NCBI GenBank assembly: GCA_036927565.1
Contig: JAYESD010000005.1
Location: 90,994,301-91,058,300 of the forward strand
Direction of reading: 5' to 3'
From: Tuctoria greenei
Lineage: Eukaryota > Streptophyta > Magnoliopsida > Poales > Poaceae
DNA length: 64,000 nucleotides
The position numbers were made by a program, and so were the translations under genes. Each line of letters starts with the position of its first letter. Position 1 is the first letter of the stretch. Positions 9,334 through 19,020 of this stretch are shown piece by piece. Under the pieces are notes generated by a model that was not told the origin of the DNA, searched no databases, and was given only the letters and a program-made list of their open reading frames with translations.

Positions 9334-12139
9334 ATGTGGAAGCATTTCAAAAAAGGAAAGAAGCAAAGTGATGAGACTTCTTCCTCCGCGTCTCACCAAA
9401 GTAGTGGTTAGGTTAACACATCCTTGTTTCAGGTACTTTATTTTTTCTAAACACTTCAATATCATAATCAGCTATTTACTATTTGTTATATGTTTATTTG
9501 AATTTTTAGGGCACGACTGTGAGTGCAGATAGACAGAGACAACTTATGGGGTGTGTGACAGAGCAGGCATCGAGCCAGCTAGCACCAGGTTCAAGAGGAG
9601 GCTTAGGTGTGTACTCAGATGAGGCATGGGAGCAGGGAGGAGGCTTAGGAGCAGGCACAATGGAGGAGTTTTAAGAGCATGTAGGAGGCTTAGGAGCAGA
9701 GGAGGTTCTGGCGCAGGTCTTTCGAACGTTGTCTTCTGAGGGTGGACAGGATGGTACTGAGGGTGGATAGGGTGGTACTGAGGGTGAAGAGAGTGGCGAA
9801 GAGGAAGATGATCCGGAACGAGATGCAAGGTTGGCAAGATTGGCAGAGTTACAAGATGCAGCAGAGGGGCAGAGTGATTGATGCCCTTATGGGTATTTTT
9901 TTTGAATTATTTGATAAGTTATCTTATACATTTGGTTTTCTTGTCAACTAATTAATGTTATTTGTATAGGCTACAGAGGCACCTTTTATGTACTCCAAGT
10001 AAAACTCCCGATATGCGAGCGGTTATAAGGCCAAAGGTTACTAGGTGCTGGATCGAGATTGGTTGGGATGGCAGGGGCATCAACGTTGTGTTAACACAGA
10101 GTTGGGAAATGCCATCCAATTTTGCTATCCGGGGATGGTTCTTGCGGGCGGTCATCTAATTGCCAGGCATAATTGGGATCACTATGCCCTAAAATTATAT
10201 GGTACTGTGGGTACTTGTCAGGACAAAGTTTGGGAGATTTTTTAAAATATGTTGAATCTTACTTTGGTTGATACTAATTGTTGGTTTTATGCAGGGTATA
10301 TTTAAATTGTAGGAAGGTGTGGTTCCAGCATATGTAAGGTCTGTTTTCGAGACGTCAGCGAGAAAGCTCACGAAGGACTCCTTCTCCGAAGCACGGATCA
10401 ATGCTGTGATCGTGTATTACAAGACCAGGTTGCGTCAGCCCATGACAAATAAGCGAGCAGCTACAATTTATTTGCAGAAGCATGAGTACATGGAGAGTAG
10501 TGTGGATTGGATCTCTGTAGATCTGGTAGCTTCGGAATGGCTATGCGAATACTGGGCGTCGAAGGAGTTCAAAAATATTTCAAAGAGAAACCGAAGCAAC
10601 CGAAAGCTCAAGCCTGGACTACAACGTTATGGGCCAGATGGACTTTTGCGGATGGCACAACGAATGGTATTAACTATTACAATCACTTGTAAATTGCTTC
10701 AAAAAATTGCATTGATTGAACTGATGTTGTATTTTGATGTTGCAAAAAGTTGAAACCGGTGTCGCTCCTTCTTTTATCGAGGTTTACCTCAAGGGGCATA
10801 GAGGCACAGATTTGTCACGCCCGGAGCAGTTGTGTGACGAGATGGCAACACAAAAAGTGGTAAGTGTGTTGAGTCCTCTCTGTCTATGAACTGAATCTAT
10901 CTTTTATGAAATCCACTCGTGAATTTAATTTATTCTTGCAGACAAAATATGTTGAGTGTCTCAATAAAAAGCATGAAGATGATGTAGATTATCTAGGAGC
11001 ATCGTTGGATGTGGGTGCGGCGTACGAAGCCGGCAGAGGCATACTACATGGGAGGTACATGTAAAGATAATGACTGTTTAAAGGTTAATTACCGTCGATT
11101 CATCACATTTCTGTTTTTTATAGACTTGGATTAGGCGACCGTTATGTGGAGCGTGACGCTTATGTGGGATGACGGTCTTCTACTTCCAGTTCGAGTCGAT
11201 ACCGTGTTGTAGATGAGCAATTGCAAGAAAAATTAAGACAATACGAGGAGAAAGTAGAACAGCAACAACAGCAAATACACCAAATACAGATGAAGTATCA
11301 GCAGCAGATGCAGTATTTGTATATGGCGCAGGTAACTTATAATCTTAATAATTGAATAGTTTATTCGTTTACAAACTGTTTCTACTGAAGATTTCACGAA
11401 TAATTTCCTTCGTGTAGTTCTTGGGTCAAGGCAACACTGGAACTCGGTTCAATATGCCACAACAGCCTTAGTTCGAGATGATGTCGCAGGTAAATTACTG
11501 TTTTACTTAAGTTGGTATACTTTTTACCATATTTGTATTAAAGTCGGTAACTAAATATTCTTACTTTATGCAGTTCTTCTCTCAAGGTGGCTTTGGATCG
11601 CAGTTCGGTATGCCTCATCTGATGCAGCCCGGACAAGTTGGCTCTTCTTCACTGGTATAATCGCATTTCTTATTAATTCGACTCATAGTACAAAATACTA
11701 ATCATATTTGTCTCAGGGTTCCCAGGGTGGTCAAGCGTATCCTCCACATCAGAGATTCATGTGGCCCCTGGATTGCAGCCTTATCTAGGTGTTCTCCCAT
11801 CGTTGCCCTTCGCTTTGAGGCATAGTCAACCATCAACGCCTCCGGGCGCCGGAGCAGTTTGATTACTAAATAATTAGCTCTAATGAAAGCATAGCTTAAT
11901 TTGAACAGTACTTAGCGACTTATGACATAGTTGGTAACACCTTTAGGTCAATTACACATGTGAGTTGGACATTTGTGAATTTTAGAAAGATTGAGACATA
12001 TGAATTGTAACTATTAATGCAAAGTTAACTTTTATTTGTTTCTCGAAGGGTTCCGCTCATGGTTGCGATGATTTCTTCAATTTGAATGCCGGAGGTGCAA
12101 GTGGTGGAGGTTCGAACAATGACATGGAAGCGGATTAAT
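9334..12139 (+). pseudogene. TNPA-like CACTA gene, multi-exon, broken
   Basis: A start at 9334 (MWKHFKKGKKQSDETSSS) opens a chain of exon-like pieces: an acidic G/E-rich exon (9510-9880, two in-frame stops), a middle part with WDHYALKLYG and VFETSARKLTKDSF (9970-10700), and an exon 10747-10859 (VEVYLKGHRG-type, here IEVYLKGHRGTDLS) with a good GTAAGT donor. Exons 10942-11053 and 11125-11331 follow; the latter ends in a glutamine-rich coiled coil. Small exons at about 11419-11490, 11575-11656 and 11717-11790 follow, and a last one (12049-12139) ends NNDMEAD. Plant Transposase_24-type proteins have this layout. Stops occur in several exons. The product would bind the subterminal repeats. Confidence 0.7.
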
Positions 12140-12876
12140 CTTCACAATGGTGTTTGCGATGCGTTTTCTCTTGGACTAATTTGGATTGAACTTGTTGATA
12201 CATTTAAGTTAGTTGTTGTATGACTATGTGAAGAATGTGATATATCTATTGCATTGTTGTTGTATTATGTGGAAATTGTGATATATGCAACTAATGTGCT
12301 CTATGGAATTGTATTGCATTGTGTGAATTATAATGTGTTGTATAAAATCTGTATGAAAATTTGTATAAAAATCAACCAGAGGCTTCCCTCTCGGAAAGGA
12401 AGGGAAAGCAGCCGTGTTTCTTTTTTTAAAAATGCCAATATGGTCGTCGGTTTCTACTCACCGACGGTCATAAGTGTCCTAAAGCCGCCTGTTTACCTCT
12501 CAAACCGATGGCTATACGTCCACTACAGCGCATACGTGGCATCTGTATGCCCGTCGATTCCAGCTGGCATCGACGACTTTATTGCATTATGACCATTGGG
12601 GCCACCGGGCCAACGGCCTTATCGACTTATGTTCATTGGGCAGTAGCGGCCGACGGCCATAATGCGGGGTATGCTGTAAAGTTTTCGAGGTATGCTTCCC
12701 GACGACTTTAATGCATTAAAGACGTCGGTCCCGATGACTTTAAGCTGTTAAGAACATCGAGCTGGATTCGACAGCTATGGCCGTCGGTAGGCCGACATTC
12801 TTAAGCTACTGCCGTCGGTTACTGTAGCTTACCGACGGCTACAAGGCCGACATTTATTTCCTTGTTTCCTGTAGTG
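12140..12876. repeat. CACTA 3' UTR and subterminal repeat region
   Basis: About 280 bases of AT-rich 3' UTR are followed from about 12420 by dense GACGGCCATAA, CCGTCGGT and CGACGTC-like motifs in both orientations. These are the counterparts of the left subterminal repeats, up to the terminus at 12876. Confidence 0.8.
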
Positions 12877-12879
12877 TGT
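12877..12879. repeat. CACTA target site duplication, right copy (TGT)
   Basis: TGT follows the terminal CTGTAGTG and pairs with 3131-3133. Removing the transposon joins two parts of the A1 leader. Confidence 0.9.
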
Positions 12880-12926
12880 AGGTAAATCAAGAACAAGGAG
12901 AAGGAAATCTCTCACCGAGCAACCTG

Positions 12927-12939
12927 AAATCTGATACTA
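12927..12939 (-). other. Primer-binding-site-like sequence of A1
   Basis: Read on the minus strand this is TAGTATCAGATTT. It matches the initiator-tRNA-Met primer site (TGGTATCAGA) at 9 of 10 positions. It directly abuts the LTR at 12940, on the side where a minus-strand element would have it. Confidence 0.6.
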
Positions 12940-13560
12940 CGGGTACGGGGAATGCCCTATCTTTCGATGAGAGATGTTGGTGGTGAACGAATTTGGTGGA
13001 GGTCGACGTTGGCTGCCCGACTACTACAACCAGAATGTTGTGGCGCCTTGAGCGATAGTTACACTGTCTCCAGATAACTACGATTTGGGTGGAGGTCGAC
13101 GTTGTGCTACCCGACTACAAGAACCACAAGGGTGTTGCGCCTTAGCGATAGTTACACTGGCTCATGTTGTTGTTGTTCTTGTCGTGCCAAGAACAGCCTT
13201 GAACCTTTCAGCAATCGAAGAGCAAGATATCAAGCAAACACTCACGGGTGTGATAAGTTGGGGTTCTGATTCAAGTAATCAGAAGGTCTTGTCGACACTT
13301 GCTTTATAAGGAAGTAGTAATGGCTAAACTTACAGAAAACAAAACCCAAGTTCTTCCTATGGCTGCTAGTTGCTTATATAGAGGAGGAAGACTAGAACTC
13401 AGCAATGGAATCACGAGTCTTGTTCGTCCTTTTCTGGGCAGCTCAAGCGTCATCTGCCTTTGATTCTTGATCTAATAGAAAGTGGACGAAGAAACCTTTC
13501 TAGCAAGTACTTATTTGCATTAAACAACCTTGGAAGTTGAAAGTTATGCTCCTTCTAAGC
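12940..13560 (-). repeat. A-family LTR, apparently shared by A1 and A2
   Basis: It aligns over its whole length with the LTR at 60711-61325: same 'gccctatctttcgatgag' start, 'ggtggaggtcgacgttg' blocks and 'actcacgggtgtgataagttggggttctg'. The minus strand carries a TATA-like element (CTATATAAGC) around 13370. To its left is a leader with a primer site; to its right is integrase coding sequence. It would thus serve as 5' LTR for A1 and 3' LTR for A2. Exact borders are uncertain by about 10 bp because no clear TG...CA ends are seen. Confidence 0.75.
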
Positions 13561-13575
13561 TGGTACTTGTTGCAG

Positions 13576-13848
13576 TTACGAGGACCCCTCTGGTGGAGCA
13601 GTCTTCATTGCATTAATCCCTCCATTCCTCCTAGCTGCATCAATTCCCAAACACCTAATAATAACAAGGTCATCACAAGGATTTAATAGTTCTCCATTTG
13701 AAGGATAATTAGTTTGAACAGCCAAGTATGAATTCACCTGATAATTAAGTTCACGTGCACGAGCACGTGTCATTGGATCTTGATTAGCCGCAAGTGGTGA
13801 ATGGGCTGTTGTTGTGGTTGTATCAATAGTAGCGATGTCCTCATCAGA
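13576..13848 (-). pseudogene. A2 integrase C-terminus, truncated
   Basis: The ORF with MTRARARELNYQV and RRNGGIN, ending PEGSS then stop, is nearly identical to the last 65 residues of the A3 integrase ORF at 61342-61857. Homology stops at about 13848 inside 'gtcctcatca', where unrelated sequence begins, so the rest of A2 is missing. Confidence 0.85.
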
Positions 13849-14051
13849 AATGAAGTGAAGTGTGAGGAGAAGTGTCCCTCAAGGCTACCATTTATAGTGT
13901 GCACTCTGCAATGGTCACTACGGAATCAAATGTAGCCATTGGAGGAGAGAGAGCCAAAATGGCTCCTTCCCCTAGTTGGCCGAACATTAGGGTCGGTCGA
14001 ACTGACAAGTGGGCCTCTTGTTCTCCCTTTTGGCAGGTGGCTCCCCAACGG
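13849..14051 (-). repeat. LTR- or promoter-like fragment, left part (resumes at 50802)
   Basis: On the minus strand there is CACTATAAATGG (near 13890) followed by a C/T-rich initiator region. That is the arrangement of an LTR U3/R boundary, as in the C and D LTRs. A motif close to the CCACCTGCC of those LTRs is also present. B inserted at 14051/50802, so the upstream part continues at 50802. It may be a remnant 3' LTR of element C or a different family. Confidence 0.4.
14047..14051. repeat. Target site duplication of element B, left (AACGG)
   Basis: AACGG precedes the LTR start TGTGAGACC and is repeated directly after the 3' LTR at 50797-50801. Confidence 0.92.
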
Positions 14052-14139
14052 TGTGAGACCTATGTGTGCTGAATACATTGGCTTGTGCTGAATACATTGG
14101 TTTTGACGATAAAAGTTTTGAATACTACCAAAACACCTT

Positions 14140-14360
14140 TTTAATAATGTCCGACGACCGGCTTGTTTTGGGTAGCTCCGGCAAGGTCCGACGTAAGGTC
14201 TGACTTGTTGTGGCTAGGTGTGACTAGCTTTGGTCAGCTTCGGTGCTAGGTCCGACTAACTTTGGTTAGCTCCGACGTTAGGTCCGACTAGCTTTGGTAA
14301 GCTCCGGCGCTAGGTCCTGCTAGCTTTGGTAAGCTCTAGCTCAAGGTCCGGAGCAAGATT
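14140..14360. repeat. GGTCCGAC repeat cluster in element B 5' LTR
   Basis: Imperfect units of roughly 20-40 bases built from 'ggtccgac', 'tagctttggt' and 'agctccg(g/a)cgc' recur about seven times. The 3' LTR has the matching cluster at 49255-49450. Repeats of this kind in U3 are candidate regulatory sites. Confidence 0.8.
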
Positions 14361-15133
14361 GCAATGATTTTGCTTTTACTTTGAAATAATTCGAACTTGT
14401 TTTACATCTATGGGAAGTTTGCTTAGTATTCTTTTACTAAGTTTTTGGTGTGTTTTGGTTGTTATTGCTGTTATCAATTTGCTATGGTTTGTAACATGCG
14501 TATGTGAGGTGCTCACGTAAGGTGTTGTGGTTTCGGAACTAACGAGAGTCAAGTGGTGAACTTGTGCTCGGATGTATCGGTTGTTTATTCATGTGCAGGT
14601 GTTGCTGAGTTCAAGACATGGCTAATGACGGGATCCATTGAACTAGTCTTAGGGAGAAGATGAGATTCAGCAACCAAGTTCGGGAGGAATTGTGGTTGAG
14701 TTGATCGAGAATTCGCGCAGCATTTTTGAATCAAGAACAATGCATATGAAGGTATCGTGGACGTCGTTGGAAGATATTTGCACGTGTGCAAGGAGTGAAT
14801 GGATGTAGCTACATGGTTCCGAGGTGTGATGAAGAGAAGTGGACGTAAATAATTGGTCAGAAAGGTCCAATCGACTAGGTTATGGACTCAAGCTGCGGCT
14901 GAGTCGTGTTTGACTCAAATATGGAAAGTTTTGAGTTGATTATGATAGGATTTCGTGTGGGTCACGAATTTGAGTTGTTTAGGAATGTGGGATACGTTCC
15001 TAAGGTATTTTGAAGTCTTAAGATTGCTTCTATCTGCGTATAGAAGAGTCTTGTGCAGTTATGGAAAGTTTTCAATTCGTGAATTTAGTAGGATTAGAGT
15101 CCTAGTTAGGTCTGGGTTGGCCTAAGGGCTGGT

Positions 15134-15140
15134 TATATAA
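15134..15140 (+). promoter_or_regulatory. TATA box of element B 5' LTR
   Basis: TATATAA, conserved at 50236-50242 in the 3' LTR. An AATAAA lies about 65 bases downstream in both. Element P inserted 80 bases downstream, so transcription from this LTR would run into P. Confidence 0.6.
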
Positions 15141-15216
15141 GCAAGGGAGGCCAGAGCTCATGGTGCATGACTTTGGGGCTGTTCCTTGTAAGTTTTGATC
15201 AATAAAATTCGTAGTC

Positions 15217-15219
15217 TAA
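15217..15219. repeat. Target site duplication of element P, left (TAA)
   Basis: The 3' LTR of B reads 'agtctaaacgagc' with one TAA. Here TAA occurs on both sides of the insert (also 42200-42202). Confidence 0.9.
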
Positions 15220-15402
15220 GGCCTCGTTTGGCTGGTGGCGATGCAAATACACGTGGAAACCTGTCCATGCGTGGATTGGGTTGCCACCAAATCCTTTCCA
15301 GCGTGTGGATGCTAATCGGTTGCTCTATTATGTATTTGGGAAGATTGCGGTGGATTTGCTTCCGGCGTGGATTTCTAGCTAGAACATATTTTATTGGTAA
15401 TT

Positions 15403-15407
15403 GATTA
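15403..15407. repeat. Target site duplication of element E, left (GATTA)
   Basis: GATTA precedes TGAATGTGGCC and recurs directly after the right LTR at 27174-27178. Confidence 0.92.
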
Positions 15408-16967
15408 TGAATGTGGCCTAGAGGGGGGTGAATAGGCCTTTTTGAATATTATCGGATCCTGCAACACTTAACAACCAGTTCATAACCAGAGAAATCGTAC
15501 TAGTCCGGTAAAGTGCGGACTAGTTCGGTATATACGGACTAGATTGATTAGGTTTGATCGATTAAAATTGTTCTTCAATATATGCAGCGGAAGTATATGA
15601 TTAAACAAAGTGTCACAAGGTTATGAATCAGGTTATATCACAAATCAAACTTATACTTGATATTTCAACGTAAAGTAATCAAGATTAGTTTGTAACCCTA
15701 GATTGATATAATGTAATGGACAATGAACATAAAAGAGAACGCAAGAGATTTATCCCGTGGTTCGGTTCCCACGAAGGCAACCTACATCCACGTTGAGAAG
15801 CCCACAAAAGGACTGGGTCTTCTCCAACCCTACCCTCGTCGGATCGCCACGAAGGCCAATCCTCTTCCACTTATATCAAAGGGGTGAATAACCGAATTCA
15901 AGGGGCTTTCTCACACGTTGAGAGCTCCCTTGGATTACAACACAAAATACCACCAAGAACACACTCAAAAGATTACAATTAAAACACATGAGTGTGTTAG
16001 AGAATCAAATAAAGAGCTCAATGTGGTGTTGAATGTGTCTCTCCAATGAACTAGAGTGAATCCTCAAAGGATTGATCTTTGTTGCACTTAATTTCGTGGA
16101 GAGATGTGGTTTTTGAGTCTCTTGGGAGGTGTGATGGCGCTAGGGTTCGAGAGTATGTAAAATATGGCCGTACAACTCTATTATATGGGTTTCTAAAAGT
16201 GATCGTTAGGGTTCTGAAAGATCGGACTAGTCTGTGGTGTTCACCGGACTAGTCCGGTGTGCTGTGTGTAGCGAACCCTAAGTGTCCCGAAATATCGGAC
16301 TAGTCCGGCTAAGAGCGGACTTGTCCGATTTTGCTACTGGAAATCTTCGGACTAGTCCGATAGTCATCAGACTTGTCCGAACATGTGAAACCCTAAGTGT
16401 ATAGGATGACAAGTCCGCATTTGGAGGACTTGTCCAATTCATATCAGAGGGTATTTCGGACTAGTCCGTGCAAACATCGGACTTGTCCGATTTGGATCAG
16501 AAAAAATATCGGACTAGTCCAGTTGTGATCGGACTTGTTCAATTTAGTGTGACTTGTGAAGTGTTTTGATGACTAGTCCGCACTGGGGAGGACTAGTCCG
16601 ATTCTAGTCAGAAATGATATCAGACTAGTCCGATGGATATCGGACTTGTCCAATTTCGTGCAGAAAGGATATCGGACTAGTCCGGTGTCAGTCGGACTAG
16701 TCCGGTCCTGTGTAACTTTGTGCAATGTGTATGTTTAATTGTGATTGAGCTCTTGGGATATGTTTTCTTAACACACTCCATACATAATGATCTACTATTT
16801 TTCTTCCTTGAGCTCATTTCCACTTTGCTCCTCATTATTCCTTCCTTTTTGGCACTTTGCTCATTTTCCTATTACAATCCTGCACTTATCTCAACAAAGA
16901 GGTTAGGATCCCAATTGCTTGTCATAAATCATCCAAAGCCCACAAGGGAGTCTTAGATGCACTTTCA
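15408..16967 (-). repeat. Element E 3' LTR (left), 1560 bp
   Basis: Plus-strand borders are TGAATGTG and CACTTTCA. From about 16215 to 16710 it is packed with imperfect CGGACTAGTCCGG and CGGACTTGTCCGA palindromes. Beyond scattered substitutions and two single-base indels, the two LTRs differ by two deletions in the right copy (20 and 32 bp), both between palindrome units. The TATA-like box of the right copy has lost one base here. Confidence 0.95.
16215..16715. repeat. Palindrome array in element E 3' LTR
   Basis: More than a dozen copies of 12-16 base palindromes centred on ACTAGT or ACTTGT, spaced 20-50 bases. Each half is CGGA. They lie in U3, upstream of the TATA region when read on the minus strand, so a regulatory role is plausible. 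Confidence 0.9.
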
Positions 16968-17460
16968 ATCTCCCCCTTTTTGGTGATTGATGACAACCAA
17001 TTGAGATTTCACAAAATATAATAAAAATTGAGATTTTCATAAAGCATGCACATATGAGTCCAAAATACATCAAGTAGAGAAAGCATAGTCCATATGTGCA
17101 TACTTTATTGTGGGATGCATAACTAAGTGCACTAAAACATTGAGAATGACATAATTGACATTAATTATCCAATAGCAAGCATATATGTCATTCTAGAGCA
17201 AAATCATTGTCATTGCATCACAGAACCATAATTAATAGAACCATAAATACTACTCAAAGGATCAAGTCATTGCATCACAAAACCATAATTAACATAAGAT
17301 CATTGTTAGAACATTACAAGCCACAAAATAGTTTAAAAGAAAAACAAAGCATAGAGCTCTCCTCGCAAACTGCAGCTAAGCTAAGACTAAGACTCCCCCT
17401 CAATCTCTCCCCCTTTGGCATCAAGACACCAAAAAGAAGGAGAGGAGGGTCCTAGGGTCT
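16968..17460 (-). other. Element E 3' noncoding region with repeated polypurine tracts
   Basis: Read on the minus strand, AAAAAGGGGGAGAT lies directly before the LTR (16968-16982). Two more tracts, GGGGGAGAGATTG and GAGGGGGAGTC, lie at about 17390-17413. Between them is AT-rich sequence with short direct repeats such as 'cattgcatcac' (17211 and 17270). Small ORFs here have no recognisable content. Confidence 0.75.
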
Positions 17461-19020
17461 TCACTCTTTGCTGTCGGTCCTCTCATTGTCGTCTTCATCA
17501 TCTTCATCTTCAGCTTGATGATGAGGAGGAGGAGGAGGTGCGGAGGTACTCGAGCCCCCAACGCCAAAGTAGGCAAGCTGGGAGGGGGTCAAGGGCCCGA
17601 TCTTGGTGAAATAAGAATTTGAGTCTTCAGAGATTGTTGGAGACCCAATTGGCTCAATCTCCAACTTTTGGCAAATTGGCTTGACATTTGCCTTGATATA
17701 CTTCATGTCCTCCTTTCTTTTCTTGTTGAGCTTATGGGCCTTCACTTCGACCTTTTTGCAGGAGGCAAAGATTGCAGCCAGGTACTTGAGAATTCTGCTG
17801 GCTGAACCTTTTTGAGGGGCTGCTCTAGAAGCAGGGGCAGCCCTAGCATCTTCACTTGATCTTGTCGGTGCCTCGGGACCGGAGGCCGATGAGGGAGCAG
17901 CCTGCACACTCGGCTTTTGAGGCATTTGAGGCCTCAAGGGGAGATGCTCCACGTCTTTCACAAACTCAATGCCGGTGACTTTCTCAATCACAAACATTAG
18001 GTAAGGAGCATATCCGCAAGATCTGTTGGGAGTGCAGGATATGTTCACCATATCATTCCAAATGTATTCCGCCACATCAAATGGGCGGTCCTTGCTTATG
18101 ACTCTCATCGGAGTCCGAAGGTATCCTTGCACACTCCCAACATCTCCATCCTTGGGGGCAATTGTCTTCCTTAACACTCTGTTCAACACCACAAAGAATG
18201 GCTTCATGTTCATGGTGGAAGGAGGGTTGAATTTTGTGTTTGGCTCATATAGGAACTCCATCCTATCCTTGTCAATGACACCAATGTTGTGTATGACCAA
18301 GCAATCATATTTTGTGGTGTCAAGGTGGATCAGGTTAGCAAAATCTTCTTGAGTAATGCTATACTTGGATCCATGGGTCATCCAAGTGACACTCTCCTCA
18401 TCCTTACTTGAGAAGTGATAGGTTGCAAAGAACTGCGCAATCACTTCATCATTCCAGTTATTTCTAAAAGCAAACAAATCTCTTAGTCCATGCTTCTCAA
18501 TGGCTCTCACTACATCAGTGAATGGTGAGCAGCCTTTCTTCTCAAAATGTGCCCAGTCAATCCACTGACTGCGCACAACTGGTGTCTTCATTGGGAGATA
18601 CACTAATCTGTAGAAATCAGCATGGAAGTTGCACCAGAACCTTCCATCAGCTGCTTGCTTCGGTCGGCCATACCAATCGATGCTTCTAAACTTGGCCGCC
18701 GAGTCACTGCCCTTCCCGTTGAACTTCTCTTCGTTTGGGTCCTGGACCCCTTCCCTTGGAGCATGAAGTTTCAACGGGCCAACCGGACCTGTAGCAATCG
18801 CTTTGCCCTTGCCTTTTGCTTAGCGAGGGCCACTCGATGATGCAGCTGCCTTGGAGACTGGCTTCTTAGCTAGCACCTTCCTTTGAGCCTGTGGAGGAGA
18901 CTGAGCTGGCTCGGACGATCTTTCTGGGCACTTCTTGCCAAGACTCGTCAAGGTCCGAGGTGCCACCTCATGGTCCATCTCGGCCTCAAAGTCGGAGACA
19001 TCATTGTCGGAGCTTGACAT
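17461..19020 (-). pseudogene. Element E third ORF, in the envelope position
   Basis: From the ATG at 19020 (MSSSDNDVSDFEAEMDHE) one frame runs 519 codons to 17461, broken once by a TAA at about 18820. The N-terminus is acidic then serine/proline/lysine-rich. The middle (residues about 100-310) has FRSIDWYGRPKQ, MTHGSKYSITQEDFANLIHLD and RSCGYAPYLMFVIEKVTG. The C-terminal part is lysine-rich and possibly coiled-coil, ending in a proline then aspartate/glutamate tail. The middle resembles the plant-mobile 'putative plant transposon protein' domain, a weak assignment. I see no fusion peptide or membrane anchor, so 'envelope' refers to position only. The leader just upstream looks like a splice acceptor. 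Confidence 0.75.

Larger units (their letters stand above)
3134..12876 (+). mobile_element. Complete CACTA (En/Spm-type) DNA transposon, 9.7 kb
   Basis: The left end starts CACTACAAGAA and the right end, read on the minus strand, starts CACTACAGGAAA. These are CACTA terminal inverted repeats of about 13 bp with one or two differences. Identical TGT triplets flank it (3131-3133 and 12877-12879), the 3-bp duplication expected of the superfamily. Many short GC-rich subterminal repeats lie inside both ends. Two genes follow in order on the plus strand: a TNPD-like transposase and a TNPA-like gene. Both are interrupted, so the copy is probably non-autonomous, but its ends look usable in trans. Confidence 0.95.
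1..12939 (-). mobile_element. Ty3/gypsy element A1, 5' half, interrupted by a CACTA transposon
   Basis: Read right to left, this stretch holds a primer-binding-site-like sequence, a leader, gag, protease and the start of reverse transcriptase; the rest lies beyond the left edge. The CACTA element at 3134-12876 splits the leader. The same family recurs at 12940-13848 (A2) and 60711-64000 (A3). The family is a plant gypsy type with a DGG protease motif and an integrase C-terminus carrying a TRARAR motif. I suspect a chromovirus close to the CRM/Reina group but cannot settle the lineage. Coding parts are broken throughout. Confidence 0.8.
14052..15219 (+). repeat. Element B 5' LTR, left part
   Basis: It aligns with 49178-50307. 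It contains the TATA box (15134-15140) and an AATAAA at about 15201, so it covers U3 and probably R. Near its start 'gtgctgaatacattgg' is duplicated (about 14067-14100), which is absent from the 3' LTR. It ends at the TAA target of element P. Confidence 0.92.

Noticed and set aside
12940..13560. Solo LTR
   Set aside because: It is followed by matching integrase C-terminal sequence on one side and a leader with a primer site on the other, not by target duplications.
16215..16715. CRISPR-like array of regularly spaced palindromic repeats
   Set aside because: Spacing is irregular, units are only 12-16 bases, and they lie in the U3 of a plant LTR and again inside gag. No cas genes and a eukaryotic context.
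17461..19020. True retroviral-type envelope protein in element E
   Set aside because: No clear transmembrane anchor, cleavage site or fusion peptide was seen. The only hydrophobic stretch lies before the likely start and doubles as a splice acceptor. Kept as an envelope-position ORF only.
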